A DNA stretch of 64,000 nucleotides from Bosea beijingensis (lineage in GTDB: Bacteria > Pseudomonadota > Alphaproteobacteria > Rhizobiales > Beijerinckiaceae): assembly GCF_030758975.1 (NCBI RefSeq), contig NZ_CP132359.1:496001-560000 (forward strand), given 5' to 3'. Below, one piece after another: positions 1-8,958 of this stretch (positions are counted from its first letter, which is position 1; the number at the start of each line of letters is the position of its first letter). Position numbers and translations under genes: made by a program. The notes below the pieces were generated by a model. It saw only the letters and a program-made list of their open reading frames with translations. It made no database searches and was not told where the DNA came from.

Positions 1-1329
1 GCCCAGCTCGCCGAGCGCCTTTCGGCCGAGGGCAAGCCGATCCCGCTGATCGCCGAGACCGGCGGCCAGAACGGCATGATCGTCGATTCCTCGGCTCTGG
101 CGGAACAGGTCGTCGCCGACGTCATCGCCTCGGCCTTCGATAGCGCCGGCCAGCGCTGCTCGGCCTTGCGCGTGCTCTGCCTGCAGCAGGATATTGCCGA
201 CCGCACGCTGCACATGCTGCAGGGCGCGCTCAAGGAACTCACCATCGGCCGTACCGACAAGCTCAGCGTCGATATCGGCCCGGTGATCAGCGAGGGCGCC
301 CAGCGCGAGATCGACGATCACGTCGCGCGGATGCGTGGCCTCGGCCGCAAGGTCGAGCAATTGCCACTGCCGGAAGCCGCGGCGAAGGGCACCTTCGTGC
401 CCCCGACCATCGTCGAGCTGAAGAGCCTGACCGACCTGAAGCGCGAGGTGTTCGGCCCCGTGCTCCACGTCATCCGCTATCAGCGCGACGATCTCGACAA
501 GCTGATCGACGAGGTCAACGGCTCCGGCTACGGCCTGACCTTCGGTCTGCATACGCGGCTCGACGAGACGATCGCCCATGTCACCAGCCGCATCAAGGCG
601 GGCAATCTCTACGTCAACCGCAACATCATCGGCGCGGTGGTCGGCGTGCAGCCCTTCGGCGGTCGCGGGCTTTCCGGCACCGGGCCGAAGGCCGGCGGGC
701 CGCTCTATATCGGCCGGCTCGTGCGCAAGGCCCCCGTGCCGCCGCAGCACAGCTCGGTCCATCTCGATCCGGCCCTGCTCGAATATGCGGGATGGCTTTC
801 GGGCAAGGGGCTGAAGGCGGAAGCCGATGCCGCGCGCGAGATCGGCGGCCATTCGGCGCTGGGCTTGAATGTCGAGCTGGCCGGCCCGGTCGGCGAGCGC
901 AATCTCTATGCGCTGCATCCGCGCGGCCGCATCTTGCTCGTGCCGCAGACGGAAGCCGGCCTCCATCAGCAGGTCGCGGCGGCGCTGGCGACGGGCAACC
1001 AACTCGTCATCGATGCGGCTCCCGGCCTGAAGGGCGCCCTGTCGGGTCTCCCAGCGGCGGTCGAAGCCCGCGTGAGCTGGACCTCGGACTGGGAAGCCGA
1101 CGGCCCGTTCTCTGGAGCGCTGGTCGAGGGCGACAGCAAGCGGATCGGCGAGATGAACCGCCGGATCGCCACGCTGTCTGGCCCCCTCGTGCTGGTCCAG
1201 GCGGCGAGCACCGAGGAGCTGAAGCGCGATCCCGATGCCTATTGCCTGAACTGGCTGCTGGAAGAGGTCTCGACCTCGATCAACACCACGGCCGCCGGCG
1301 GCAATGCCAGCTTGATGACCATCGGCTGA
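1..1329 (+). CDS. putA: Bifunctional proline dehydrogenase / P5C dehydrogenase PutA, C-terminal part (5' end outside window)
   Basis: The frame is open from base 1, so only the last 442 residues are visible. They cover the second half of the L-glutamate gamma-semialdehyde (P5C) dehydrogenase domain and the C-terminal tail of PutA, which oxidises proline to glutamate. The aldehyde dehydrogenase landmarks are clear: AETGGQN, then SAGQRCSA with the catalytic Cys encoded at 157-159, then EVFGPVLHV and the PFGGRGLSGTG cofactor and tetramer region. The roughly 200-residue extension after the ALDH core is typical of long PutA proteins. The proline dehydrogenase half must lie to the left. The gene is followed after 88 bp by a hydroxyproline dehydratase-like gene on the same strand, which fits an imino-acid catabolic locus. 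Confidence 0.93.
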   Translation, partial: AQLAERLSAEGKPIPLIAETGGQNGMIVDSSALAEQVVADVIASAFDSAGQRCSALRVLCLQQDIADRTLHMLQGALKELTIGRTDKLSVDIGPVISEGAQREIDDHVARMRGLGRKVEQLPLPEAAAKGTFVPPTIVELKSLTDLKREVFGPVLHVIRYQRDDLDKLIDEVNGSGYGLTFGLHTRLDETIAHVTSRIKAGNLYVNRNIIGAVVGVQPFGGRGLSGTGPKAGGPLYIGRLVRKAPVPPQHSSVHLDPALLEYAGWLSGKGLKAEADAAREIGGHSALGLNVELAGPVGERNLYALHPRGRILLVPQTEAGLHQQVAAALATGNQLVIDAAPGLKGALSGLPAAVEARVSWTSDWEADGPFSGALVEGDSKRIGEMNRRIATLSGPLVLVQAASTEELKRDPDAYCLNWLLEEVSTSINTTAAGGNASLMTIG

Positions 1330-1417
1330 GACGAACACGCGTTCAGGCGCCTCCCTTGCGGACGGCGTCTGAACCTGCGCAAGGCTGTGCCGAGACAGCG
1401 TGAGTTCAGGGGGAACG

Positions 1418-2425
1418 ATGCAGGCAGATCGCGTCATCCAGACCGTCGAGGCTCATACCGGCGGCGAGCCTTTCCGGATCGTGACAAGCGGCTTGCCGCG
1501 TCTGCCTGGCAAGACGATCGTCCAGCGGCGCGACTGGGTGAAGAACAATATCGATGAGATCCGGCAGGCGCTGATCTTCGAGCCGCGCGGCCATGCCGAC
1601 ATGTATGCGGGCTATCTGACCGAACCGGTCTCAGCCGAAGCCGATTTCGGCGTGATCTTCGTCCATAACGAGGGCTACAGCGACCATTGCGGCCACGGCG
1701 TCATCGCGCTCGCGACCGCGGCCGTCGAGCTTGGCTGGGTCAAGCGCACCGAGCCGGAGACGCGCGTCGGGATCGACGCGCCCTGCGGCTTCATAGAGGC
1801 CTTCGTGACCTGGGACGGCAAGCGCGCCGCCAGCGTGCGCTTCGTCAACGTCCCCTCCTATCTCGTCCATCGCGATGTCAACGTGGAGACGCCGAGCTTC
1901 GGCCGCGTCACCGGCGACATCGCCTTCGGCGGCGCCTTCTACTTCTATACCGATGGCCGCCCCTTCGGCCTCGCGATCCGGCGGGAGAATGCCGAGGCGC
2001 TGATCCGCTTCGGTGCCGAGGTGAAGATCGCCGCCAACGCGGCCTTTCCGGTCGTTCACCCGGACATCCCGGAGCTGAACCATATCTACGGCACGATCAT
2101 CGATGGCGATCCGCTCGACCCAAAGGCAACGCAGGCCAATTGCTGCATCTTCGCCGACCGGCAACTCGATCGCTCGCCGACCGGCTCCGGCACGGCCGGG
2201 CGCACCGCCCTGCTCCACGCCAAGGGCCTGCTCAAGCCCGGCGAGCTTCTAGTCAACGAGTCCATCGTCGGCTCGATCATGACGGGCCGCGTCCTGCAGG
2301 AGACGAAGCTGGGAGCGATCGAGGCGATCATCCCGGAAGTCTCGGGCAGCGCCCATATCTGCGGCCAGGCGACCTGGACCATCGATCGCGGCGACCCGCT
2401 GCGGCATGGTTTCCTGTTGCGATAG
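1418..2425 (+). CDS. Proline racemase superfamily; probable trans-3-hydroxy-L-proline dehydratase
   Basis: This 335-residue protein belongs to the proline racemase / hydroxyproline epimerase superfamily. The first catalytic cysteine is present in SDHCGHG (about Cys91). The second catalytic position reads DRSPTGSGT, with Thr (about 255) where racemases and 4-hydroxyproline 2-epimerases have Cys. In characterised members the Cys/Thr pair marks trans-3-hydroxy-L-proline dehydratases, which give delta-1-pyrroline-2-carboxylate, so that activity is preferred. A GTG at 1400 would add six residues, but the AGGGGGA Shine-Dalgarno at 1408-1414 sits correctly for the ATG at 1418. It lies just downstream of putA, consistent with a shared role in proline and hydroxyproline use. 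An epimerase activity cannot be wholly excluded from sequence. Confidence 0.85.
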   Translation: MQADRVIQTVEAHTGGEPFRIVTSGLPRLPGKTIVQRRDWVKNNIDEIRQALIFEPRGHADMYAGYLTEPVSAEADFGVIFVHNEGYSDHCGHGVIALATAAVELGWVKRTEPETRVGIDAPCGFIEAFVTWDGKRAASVRFVNVPSYLVHRDVNVETPSFGRVTGDIAFGGAFYFYTDGRPFGLAIRRENAEALIRFGAEVKIAANAAFPVVHPDIPELNHIYGTIIDGDPLDPKATQANCCIFADRQLDRSPTGSGTAGRTALLHAKGLLKPGELLVNESIVGSIMTGRVLQETKLGAIEAIIPEVSGSAHICGQATWTIDRGDPLRHGFLLR

Positions 2426-2436
2426 GACGTGCTGGA

Positions 2437-3027
2437 TCAGCCGCTCAACAGCAACTCGATCAGCCGCTTAGTGCTGTTGACGTCGTATTTCCGGAGCAGC
2501 CGCGCACGATAGATATCGACGGTGCGCGGGCTGATATTCAGCGCCTTCGCGACCTCCTTGCCCGTCTTGCCGTCGATCAGCAGCGCGGCAACATCGCGTT
2601 CGCGCGGGGTCAGCGACGTCCGCAGCGACTGGCCGTCGGCTTCGGCCTTTCCGAGTTCGGAGAACACCCAGAGCGTGTGCTCATGGGCATCGTCGGGCGT
2701 ATAGGTGAACCCACTGACCCTGACCCAGAACAGGTCGCCGTCGAGACGCCGCATCACGCGGTCGTCAGTGTAGCTGCGCTCAGTGGCCAGGCGCGTCCCG
2801 ACCCGCTTCCCGGTCTCCTCGTAGTCGGATTGCGTTGGGTAGAGCCGCGCGAAGGACTGGCCGACCAGATCGTCCATCGCTCCGCGAAACATCCCGGCGA
2901 AGACGTGGTTGCAGGCCAGGAGGATGCGGCTGCGGCCGATGACCAGCCCGACCGGGGCATTCTCGAAAGCCAGCCGAAAATCCACCTCCACCGGCAATCT
3001 CTCCCCGACCGCTGCCCGCCCGAACAC
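2437..3027 (-). CDS. PAS domain LuxR-type transcriptional regulator
   Basis: This 196-residue protein has an N-terminal PAS domain (about residues 15-125, with FENAPVGLVIG near the start). The C-terminal LuxR/NarL helix-turn-helix begins at LTPRERDVAALL (about 138) and includes the recognition region NISPRTVDIYRARLLRKY. No receiver domain is present, so the signal is probably a small ligand or redox cue sensed by PAS rather than phosphorylation. It converges on the hydroxyproline dehydratase gene and is divergent from the HAD gene at 3098, sharing a 70-bp promoter region. It may control the HAD gene or the upstream imino-acid genes; the target is not evident from sequence. Confidence 0.85.
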   Translation of the reverse strand: MFGRAAVGERLPVEVDFRLAFENAPVGLVIGRSRILLACNHVFAGMFRGAMDDLVGQSFARLYPTQSDYEETGKRVGTRLATERSYTDDRVMRRLDGDLFWVRVSGFTYTPDDAHEHTLWVFSELGKAEADGQSLRTSLTPRERDVAALLIDGKTGKEVAKALNISPRTVDIYRARLLRKYDVNSTKRLIELLLSG

Positions 3028-3097
3028 TTAAGTGTCCGATACCTATAGGATTAGGCGTTGAGGTCGCCTAGCCTCCTTGGAAGACAGGAACAGACCG

Positions 3098-3820
3098 ATG
3101 AAACTCACCGATTTCAAAGCCCTGACCTTCGATTGCTACGGCACGCTGATCGACTGGGAAACCGGCATGTTCGAGGGGCTGAAGCCGCTCATCAGCCGGC
3201 TCGCCACGCCGCCGACGCGCGATCAGGTGCTGGAGGCGCATGCGCGCCATGAATCGGCGCAGCAATTGCAGACGCCGGCGCGGCTCTACCGGGACCTGCT
3301 GCCGATCGTCTACAAGCGCCTCGCCGAGGAATGGGGCCTGCCCGTCACCTGGGACGAGTGCATCGCCTACGGCCAATCGGTCAAGAATTGGCCGGCCTTC
3401 CCGGATTCAGCCGAAGCGCTCCAGTATCTCAAGCGCCACTACAAGCTCGTGATCCTGTCCAATGTCGACAATGAGAGCTTCGCCGCGAGCAATGCCAAGC
3501 TCCAGGTTGCCTTCGACGCGATCTATACGGCCGAGGATATTGGCTCCTACAAGCCGTCGGAGCGCAATTTCGACTATATGCTCCGGAACCTCGAGACGCT
3601 CGGCATCCGGAAGGGCGAGGTCCTGCACACGGCCGAGAGCATGTTCCACGACCATGGCCCGGCGAACCGGCATGGCCTGGCCTCCTGCTGGATCTATCGC
3701 CGCCACGACAAGGACGGCTTCGGCGCGACGATGCATCCGGGCGACATGCCCAGATACGATTTCCGCTTCAACAGCATGGCCGATCTCGCCAGGGCGCATC
3801 GGGAAGCGCTCGACGGCTGA
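3098..3820 (+). CDS. HAD-superfamily hydrolase, haloacid dehalogenase type II-like
   Basis: The 240-residue protein has HAD motif I ([10 protein letters not shown], nucleophile Asp about 12), motif II (LSNVDNE) and a motif III Lys in [10 protein letters not shown]. Automated pipelines usually name such proteins haloacid dehalogenase type II. However, the C-terminal signature here is [12 protein letters not shown] rather than the SSNxxDxxGA of true L-2-haloacid dehalogenases, such as the second HAD gene of this window. The substrate is therefore uncertain and could be a phosphorylated metabolite. A TTG at 3077 would add seven residues. The ATG at 3098 is preferred because an AGGAA motif lies about 9 bp upstream and the HAD fold starts right after it. 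Confidence 0.8.
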   Translation: MKLTDFKALTFDCYGTLIDWETGMFEGLKPLISRLATPPTRDQVLEAHARHESAQQLQTPARLYRDLLPIVYKRLAEEWGLPVTWDECIAYGQSVKNWPAFPDSAEALQYLKRHYKLVILSNVDNESFAASNAKLQVAFDAIYTAEDIGSYKPSERNFDYMLRNLETLGIRKGEVLHTAESMFHDHGPANRHGLASCWIYRRHDKDGFGATMHPGDMPRYDFRFNSMADLARAHREALDG

Positions 3821-3849
3821 CCGGCCCTGTCCGTCGGCTCGAAGGCGCC

Positions 3850-4524
3850 TCAACCCTCCAGCAGGCGAAACCGGGGGCCGCTGAACATCGCGTCCCCGGC
3901 CCTGCCTTCGACGATCTCCGGCAGCAGCGCCTTCCAGGCCTCGATCATGTCCGTGAAATAGCCGGGGTCCGGGCGCAGCACGGTCTGGACGCCCATGCCG
4001 CGCACCAGGCAGACCGTCAGGTTGAGGATGATGCGGGCCTCCCGCGCCGTGCGCCTCTCCGGATTGCAGAACTCCACCCAGGTCGCGTCGAGCGCCTCGT
4101 GGAAGCGCTTCACGACCGGGATCATCCGCTCGCGCAGTTCGGCATCGTTGCGCGCCTCGGTGATCATTTCCAGCGACAGGTAGAAGAAGCGCCCGGAAAA
4201 CAGCTCCCAGAGAAAGCCGACGAAGCCTTCGAGGGAGAGCTCGCCCTTCTGGACGCGCTGGGCGACGGCGCGGATCTCGGCGGTGCCGTCGTCGAGCAGG
4301 CGCTCCATCGCCGCCAGGATGATGTCCGCCCGGGCCGGGAAATGGTAGAGCAGCGCCCCGCGCGAGACTTGCGCGCGCTCGGCGATCTCCTGCGTCGTGG
4401 CCGCGTGGTAGCCGACATCGTGAATGACATCGAGCGTCGCCTGGATCAATCGCTCATAGGTCGCGACGCTGCGCGCCTGCTGCTGGCGCTCGGAGCGTGA
4501 AGCCTGCTTCATCTCTGCTGTCAT
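3850..4524 (-). CDS. TetR/AcrR family transcriptional regulator
   Basis: This is a 224-residue TetR-type repressor. The N-terminal helix-turn-helix spans roughly residues 20-70, with ATTQEIAERAQVSRGALLYHF as the core. It is followed by a variable ligand-binding domain rich in hydrophobic helices. The open frame extends 39 codons further upstream. The ATG at 4524 is preceded by AAGGGGAG, and the upstream extension is not TetR-like. The gene is divergent from the isochorismatase-family gene at 4656, so that gene is the likeliest target. The divergent region at 4525-4655 contains an AT-rich stretch suitable for overlapping promoters. Confidence 0.88.
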   Translation of the reverse strand: MTAEMKQASRSERQQQARSVATYERLIQATLDVIHDVGYHAATTQEIAERAQVSRGALLYHFPARADIILAAMERLLDDGTAEIRAVAQRVQKGELSLEGFVGFLWELFSGRFFYLSLEMITEARNDAELRERMIPVVKRFHEALDATWVEFCNPERRTAREARIILNLTVCLVRGMGVQTVLRPDPGYFTDMIEAWKALLPEIVEGRAGDAMFSGPRFRLLEG

Positions 4525-4655
4525 CTGACCGCTCCCCTTCCTGTCGCCTCGCACGAGCCAGGGCGCCACTGAAATAAAAACAATCTTGCCTGATTTTTTC
4601 AAGAGCATACCGTACCCTGGTCGCCGCACGAATGAGCGCACGAAGGGAGAAGACC

Positions 4656-5294
4656 ATGGCAGATGACGACTACAAGAATAGGAGCTACGGCGAGATTCCG
4701 GTCGGCTTCGGCAAGAAGCCGGGCATCGTCGTCGTCGATTTCCAGACCGGCTTCACCGATGCGCAATACCCACTCGGCGGAGCCCCGCTCGTCATGCGCG
4801 CCGTCGAGAACACGGCCAAGCTGCTGGAGGTCGCGCGCCGCTACAACGTGCCGGTCGCCAATTGCAACACGGCCTATATGAGCGAGCGGGAGATGCCCTA
4901 CTGGAAGATCACCGCCGTGCGCGACACCTTCCGCCACGACCATCCCAGCTCGGCCTTCGACCCGCGCATCTACGATCCCGACTACGACCTGACGATCTGC
5001 AAGAAGGCGCCGTCGATCTTCTTCAACACCGGCGTCAGCGACTATTTCAACAAGGAGCGCGTCGACACGGTGATCGTCACCGGCTGCAACACCTCGGGCT
5101 GCATCCGCGCCACCTCCATCGACAGCTTCAGCTATCGCTACCGCACCATCGTGCCCGAGGATTGCGTCGGCGACATCGAGGAGCAGCCGCATCGCGACAA
5201 TCTCCGCGATCTCGGCCGCCGTTACGTCGACGTCTCCGATCTCAAGACCGTGCTGGCCTATCTGGAAGACTGGCACCGCCAGAACGCAGCCTGA
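4656..5294 (+). CDS. Isochorismatase-family cysteine hydrolase (N-carbamoylsarcosine/maleamate amidohydrolase type)
   Basis: This 212-residue isochorismatase-fold hydrolase has the full catalytic triad: Asp28 in VVVDFQTGF, a Lys in TICKKAP (about 116-117), and the nucleophile Cys149 in TGCNTSGCIRAT. The TSGCxRA signature is shared by N-carbamoylsarcosine amidases and maleamate amidohydrolases, so hydrolysis of a small amide or carbamoyl compound is likely; the true substrate is unknown. The ATG at 4656 is chosen because AAGGGAGA lies 5-6 bp upstream; an earlier in-frame start at 4632 lacks such a site. The neighbouring divergent TetR gene is the probable regulator. Confidence 0.85.
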   Translation: MADDDYKNRSYGEIPVGFGKKPGIVVVDFQTGFTDAQYPLGGAPLVMRAVENTAKLLEVARRYNVPVANCNTAYMSEREMPYWKITAVRDTFRHDHPSSAFDPRIYDPDYDLTICKKAPSIFFNTGVSDYFNKERVDTVIVTGCNTSGCIRATSIDSFSYRYRTIVPEDCVGDIEEQPHRDNLRDLGRRYVDVSDLKTVLAYLEDWHRQNAA

Positions 5295-5333
5295 TCCCGC
5301 ATCCGGGCCGCTCTCGCTTCGCCCTGCGATAGA

Positions 5334-6224
5334 CTAGAGCGGCCCGAGATCGCGCACGATCAGGTTGTAGAGCGCCTGCGCGGCCGGGGTCAGCGTCTCG
5401 CCGCGTCGCCGGATCAGCGAGACCGGCCGGTCGACGATCGGGTTCACCAGCGGAATCTGCGCGAGATCGGGGCGCAGGTTCTCGACGAGCGACTCCACCA
5501 GGATCGCGATTCCCAGCCCTTCCGAGGCCAGCCCGATCGCGCTGGAGAAATACTCGACCACGAACTTGGTCTTCACCTCGATGCCCGAGCGTGAAAGCTG
5601 CGCTTCCATCAGCAGCCGGTTGCCGCTGCTGCCGCCGAGCGTAATCAGGTCATGGCCGGCGAGATCCGCCCAGGCGATGGTCTCGCGTGTCGCCAGCGGA
5701 TGGTCGTTGCGGCAATAGACGACAAAAGGGTCGCGGACCAAAATCTCGTTGTGCAGGTCCTGCTGGTTCGGCGGCTGGACATGCAGGCCGAACTCGGCCT
5801 GGCGCCGCCGCACCGCCTCGATCACCAGCGTGCTGGTCCGGTCAAGTATCTCAACGCGGTTGTTGGGATGGCGCGTGGCATAGCTGCGCAGGATGCGCGG
5901 CAGGCGCCCGTACATCAGCGAGGGCACCGAGGCGATCGTGATGTCACCGGTCGAGAAGCGCGACATCGTCTTCAGCCGCTCGAACGAGCGGTCGACGGCA
6001 TCGAGCATGCGCTGGGCTTCCGGCAGGAATTCGCGGCCGATGCTGGTCAGCGCGACGGTGCGGGTCGTCCGGTCGATCAGCTTCAGCCCGACATGGGCCT
6101 CCAGCCTCTGGATGCGCCGCGTCAGGCCGGTCTGCGTGACGTGCAGCTTCTCGGCCGCCTTGTTGAAGCTGCCGAGCTCCGCGATCTGGATGAAGGCCTC
6201 GATGCCGTCGATAGGATGTTTCAT
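5334..6224 (-). CDS. LysR-family transcriptional regulator
   Basis: This 296-residue LysR regulator has an N-terminal winged helix-turn-helix (residues 1-60; SFNKAAEKLHVTQTGLTRRIQRLE) and a C-terminal periplasmic-binding-protein-like effector domain (about 90-290). It is divergent from the 2-hydroxyacid dehydrogenase gene at 6352. That arrangement is typical for LysR proteins that activate the neighbouring catabolic operon and respond to its substrate. The 127-bp intergenic region starts with an AT-rich stretch (6225-6262) that would suit the regulator-binding site and promoter. Confidence 0.9.
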   Translation of the reverse strand: MKHPIDGIEAFIQIAELGSFNKAAEKLHVTQTGLTRRIQRLEAHVGLKLIDRTTRTVALTSIGREFLPEAQRMLDAVDRSFERLKTMSRFSTGDITIASVPSLMYGRLPRILRSYATRHPNNRVEILDRTSTLVIEAVRRRQAEFGLHVQPPNQQDLHNEILVRDPFVVYCRNDHPLATRETIAWADLAGHDLITLGGSSGNRLLMEAQLSRSGIEVKTKFVVEYFSSAIGLASEGLGIAILVESLVENLRPDLAQIPLVNPIVDRPVSLIRRRGETLTPAAQALYNLIVRDLGPL

Positions 6225-6351
6225 GATAAAAGATCATTGATATATGCCATTATTTCAGCATACGAGCATCGCTTCCTTGGTCAATAGTGTTCCCGAAAGG
6301 CGCCCAACCGCTGCGATGCGGGATGCGAGGCAGCCGTGAGGAAACGCAGAG

Positions 6352-7353
6352 ATGACCGATACCGGTGCCCGCAATCGTGGCAGGCGCGTGCTCGTCACGC
6401 ATGATCGTTTGGCCGAAAACGCCATCGAGCTTCTCAACGCGCATGACGTCGACGTCTTCTTCTCGCCGGCCTATGCGCCGAGCGAGCAGGTGGCCGCGCG
6501 TGCGGCCGAGTTGCAGGTCGACGCGCTGATCGTCCGCCAGGGCCGCGTCGACGACGCGATCATCGCAGCCTCGCCACGCCTGAAGGTCATCGCCAAGCAC
6601 GGCGTCGGCGTCGACAATATCGACCTGCAGGCGGCAGCCTCGCGCGACATCCCCGTCATCCGCGCCATGGGCTCGAACTCGCGCGCCGTCGCCGAACACA
6701 CCATCGCGCTGGCCCTGACCCTGCTGAAGGATATCCCGCGCCTCGACGCCGCCGTGAAGGCCGGCACCTGGCCGAAGCCGAGCTTCATCGGGCGCGACAT
6801 CGCCGGCACCGTGATCGGCCTCGTCGGTTTCGGCTCGATCGGCCAGCATGTCGCCCGGATGGCGCAGGGGCTCGGCATGACCGTTCTCCTGCACGACCCC
6901 CATGCCCGCACGGCGATCGCGCAGTTCGGCGGGGATTGCGAACGCGACCTCGACAGCCTCATTGCGGAAGCCGACATCGTCAGCCTGCATTGCCCGCTGA
7001 CCAACGCCACGCGCGATCTCCTCGATGCACGCCGCTTCGGCCTGATGAAGCCGAATGCCCTCGTCGTGAATACGGCGCGCGGCGCTCTGATCAACGAGGC
7101 GGCCCTTTGCGCCGCGCTGCTGGAAGGCCGGATCGCCGGCGCGGGGCTCGACAGCTTCGCCGTCGAGCCGCCGGCACCGGACAGCCCGCTCTGGGCGCTG
7201 CCCAACCTGATCGCCACCCCGCATATCGCCGGCGTCACCGCGGGATCGGCCAAGACGATGGCCGAGATCGCCGCCCGGCACGTCATCGCCGTGCTCGATG
7301 GAGAAGAGCCGGATGCGGCCAGCCTCGCGAGGTTGACCGAACTTGCAGCCTGA
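6352..7353 (+). CDS. D-isomer-specific 2-hydroxyacid dehydrogenase, phosphoglycerate dehydrogenase-like
   Basis: This 333-residue NAD-dependent dehydrogenase carries the Rossmann motif GLVGFGSIGQ (about residue 155). The catalytic Arg is in NTARGALINE, the Glu in DSFAVEPP, and the His in ATPHIAGVT. The length lacks the ACT-type regulatory domain of longer SerA proteins, so it is more likely a catabolic hydroxyacid or glyoxylate/hydroxypyruvate-type dehydrogenase than the biosynthetic enzyme. GAGGAAA lies about 8 bp before the ATG. It is the first gene of a probable operon with tctCBA and an RraA-like aldolase, so its substrate may be the imported hydroxy-carboxylate or a derivative of it. Confidence 0.85.
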   Translation: MTDTGARNRGRRVLVTHDRLAENAIELLNAHDVDVFFSPAYAPSEQVAARAAELQVDALIVRQGRVDDAIIAASPRLKVIAKHGVGVDNIDLQAAASRDIPVIRAMGSNSRAVAEHTIALALTLLKDIPRLDAAVKAGTWPKPSFIGRDIAGTVIGLVGFGSIGQHVARMAQGLGMTVLLHDPHARTAIAQFGGDCERDLDSLIAEADIVSLHCPLTNATRDLLDARRFGLMKPNALVVNTARGALINEAALCAALLEGRIAGAGLDSFAVEPPAPDSPLWALPNLIATPHIAGVTAGSAKTMAEIAARHVIAVLDGEEPDAASLARLTELAA

Positions 7354-7403
7354 AGATCCGGACCAGATACCGGACGACAAACAAGCAAACGGGAGGAAAT
7401 ACC

Positions 7404-8372
7404 ATGAAGGTTGTCTACAAGGCGCTCGCCGCGCTGGCCCTGACCGCGCTCGCGACGACGGCTTCGGCGCAGCAATATCCTGAGAAGCCGATCCGGCTGG
7501 TCATTCCGTTCCCGCCGGGCGGCGGCACCGACGTCGTCGCGCGCGTTATCGCCCAGAAGCTCGGCGAGAGCACCGGCTGGACGCTGGTGGCCGACAACAA
7601 GCCCGGCAGCGGCGGCAGCGTCGGCCTGAGCCTGGCCGGCAAGGCAGCCCCGGACGGCTACACCATCGTCCTCGCGCAGAACGCCAACCTCGTTATCAAC
7701 CCGATCCTCGGCAAGGCCAATTACGACCCGATCAAGGATTTCGCGCCGATCGGCCTCGTCGCCTCCGCGCCGCAGGTGCTGGTCGTCGCCAAGGATTCCC
7801 CGCTCAAGACGGTCGAGGATCTCATCGCCGCCGCCAAGGCCAAGGACGGCAAGCTCACCTTCGCCTCGCCGGGCGTCGGGACAAGCTCGCATCTGGCCGG
7901 TGAACTGATCCAGCAGATCGCGGGCGTGAAATTCCGCCACGTTCCCTACAAGGGTGCGGCCCAGGCCTTGCCGGACCTGCTCGGCGGGCGCGTCGATATC
8001 TACATCTCCTCGGTTCCCTCCGCGATGGTGCAGATCAAGGAAGGCGTGCTGCGCCCGATCGCGGTCTTCGCGAACAAGCGCGATGCCGACCTGCCGGATG
8101 TCCCGACCTTCGAGGAGAAGGGCCTGAAGAACTCCGAGGCCGTGACCTGGTGGGGCCTGGCGGCGCCCGCGGGCGTGCCTGCGCCGATCGTTGAGCGGAT
8201 CAATACCGAGCTCAACAAGGTGCTGCAGCAGCCCGACACCAAGGCCAAACTACGCTCGGCCGGCGCCGAGGCGCTCGGCGGCAGCGCCGAAGAGTTCGGT
8301 GCGTTGATCAAGTCCGACGTGCCGAAATGGACTGCGGTCATCAAAGCGGCCGACGTGAAGGTCTCCGACTGA
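7404..8372 (+). CDS. tctC: Tripartite tricarboxylate transporter substrate-binding protein (Bug/TctC)
   Basis: This is a 322-residue periplasmic solute-binding protein of the Bug family. Residues 1-22 form a signal peptide ending in ATTASA before QQYPEKPIR. The mature N-terminus has the family signature IPFPPGGGTDVVAR, which contacts carboxylate ligands, and a second ligand loop follows at about AQNANLVINP. The ATG at 7404 is preceded by GGGAGGA. The open frame runs far upstream but only through the neighbouring gene in the wrong frame. It is followed by tctB and tctA, so it captures a di- or tricarboxylate for that transporter. The ligand cannot be read from sequence. Confidence 0.92.
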   Translation: MKVVYKALAALALTALATTASAQQYPEKPIRLVIPFPPGGGTDVVARVIAQKLGESTGWTLVADNKPGSGGSVGLSLAGKAAPDGYTIVLAQNANLVINPILGKANYDPIKDFAPIGLVASAPQVLVVAKDSPLKTVEDLIAAAKAKDGKLTFASPGVGTSSHLAGELIQQIAGVKFRHVPYKGAAQALPDLLGGRVDIYISSVPSAMVQIKEGVLRPIAVFANKRDADLPDVPTFEEKGLKNSEAVTWWGLAAPAGVPAPIVERINTELNKVLQQPDTKAKLRSAGAEALGGSAEEFGALIKSDVPKWTAVIKAADVKVSD

Positions 8373-8499
8373 GCCGATGACGCTGGCCGGGAGACCACGC
8401 CACAGGGTGGCGGCTTCCCGGCCCAGCCCATGCCCATCCTGAAAGCCTGTGTCCCGGCGGCGCCGAGCGCGCCGCCCGGCATCACGTCGGATATCGGCC

Positions 8500-8955
8500 A
8501 TGAAAACCAGCATCTTCAAGAACCAGGATGCCCTCGCCGGCCTGCTGTTCATGGGGCTCGGCGCGCTCGGCTTCGCGATCGCGCTGGGCTACAAGTTCGG
8601 CACCACGATCGACATGGGGCCGGGCTATTTCCCGCGCATCCTCAGCCTCGTCCTGATCGGGTTCGGCATCGTCACCTTCCTCAGGGGGCTGCGCAGTTGC
8701 ATGCCCGTCGAAGGCGGCTGGGCCTGGCTGCCGCTCTTCCTGCTGAGCACCGCGCTCCTGCTCTTCGGCTTCCTGCTGGAGCGCCTGGGGCTCGTGCCGG
8801 CGCTTGCCGCACTGTTCTTCGTTTCGGCCCGTGCCGGCCACGAGTTCAAGGCGCTGGAGGTTCTGGTGCTAACGGTGGTGATGTCGATCTTCGCCGCCGC
8901 TGTCTTCGTCTGGGGCCTGAAGCTGCCCTACAGCCTCTTCGCCTGGAATTTCTGA
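8500..8955 (+). CDS. tctB: Tripartite tricarboxylate transporter small membrane subunit TctB
   Basis: This 151-residue integral membrane protein has about four hydrophobic segments (near residues 10-30, 42-62, 75-100 and 120-145). That matches the TctB small subunit of tripartite tricarboxylate transporters. A conserved-looking MGPGYFPRILSL stretch follows the first segment, as in the family. The ATG at 8500 gives the normal N-terminus; an upstream start at 8449 would add an arginine-rich leader unlike the family. It lies between tctC and tctA with only three bases separating it from tctA, so co-translation is likely. Confidence 0.88.
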   Translation: MKTSIFKNQDALAGLLFMGLGALGFAIALGYKFGTTIDMGPGYFPRILSLVLIGFGIVTFLRGLRSCMPVEGGWAWLPLFLLSTALLLFGFLLERLGLVPALAALFFVSARAGHEFKALEVLVLTVVMSIFAAAVFVWGLKLPYSLFAWNF

Positions 8956-8958
8956 GCC

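Noticed and set aside
792..1403. Long open frame inside putA
   Set aside because: It is a shadow of the GC-rich putA frame with Arg/Gly-rich low-complexity translation and no ribosome site.
1631..2218. Minus-strand 195-codon frame
   Set aside because: Antisense shadow of the hydroxyproline dehydratase gene; its composition follows the coding strand's codon bias.
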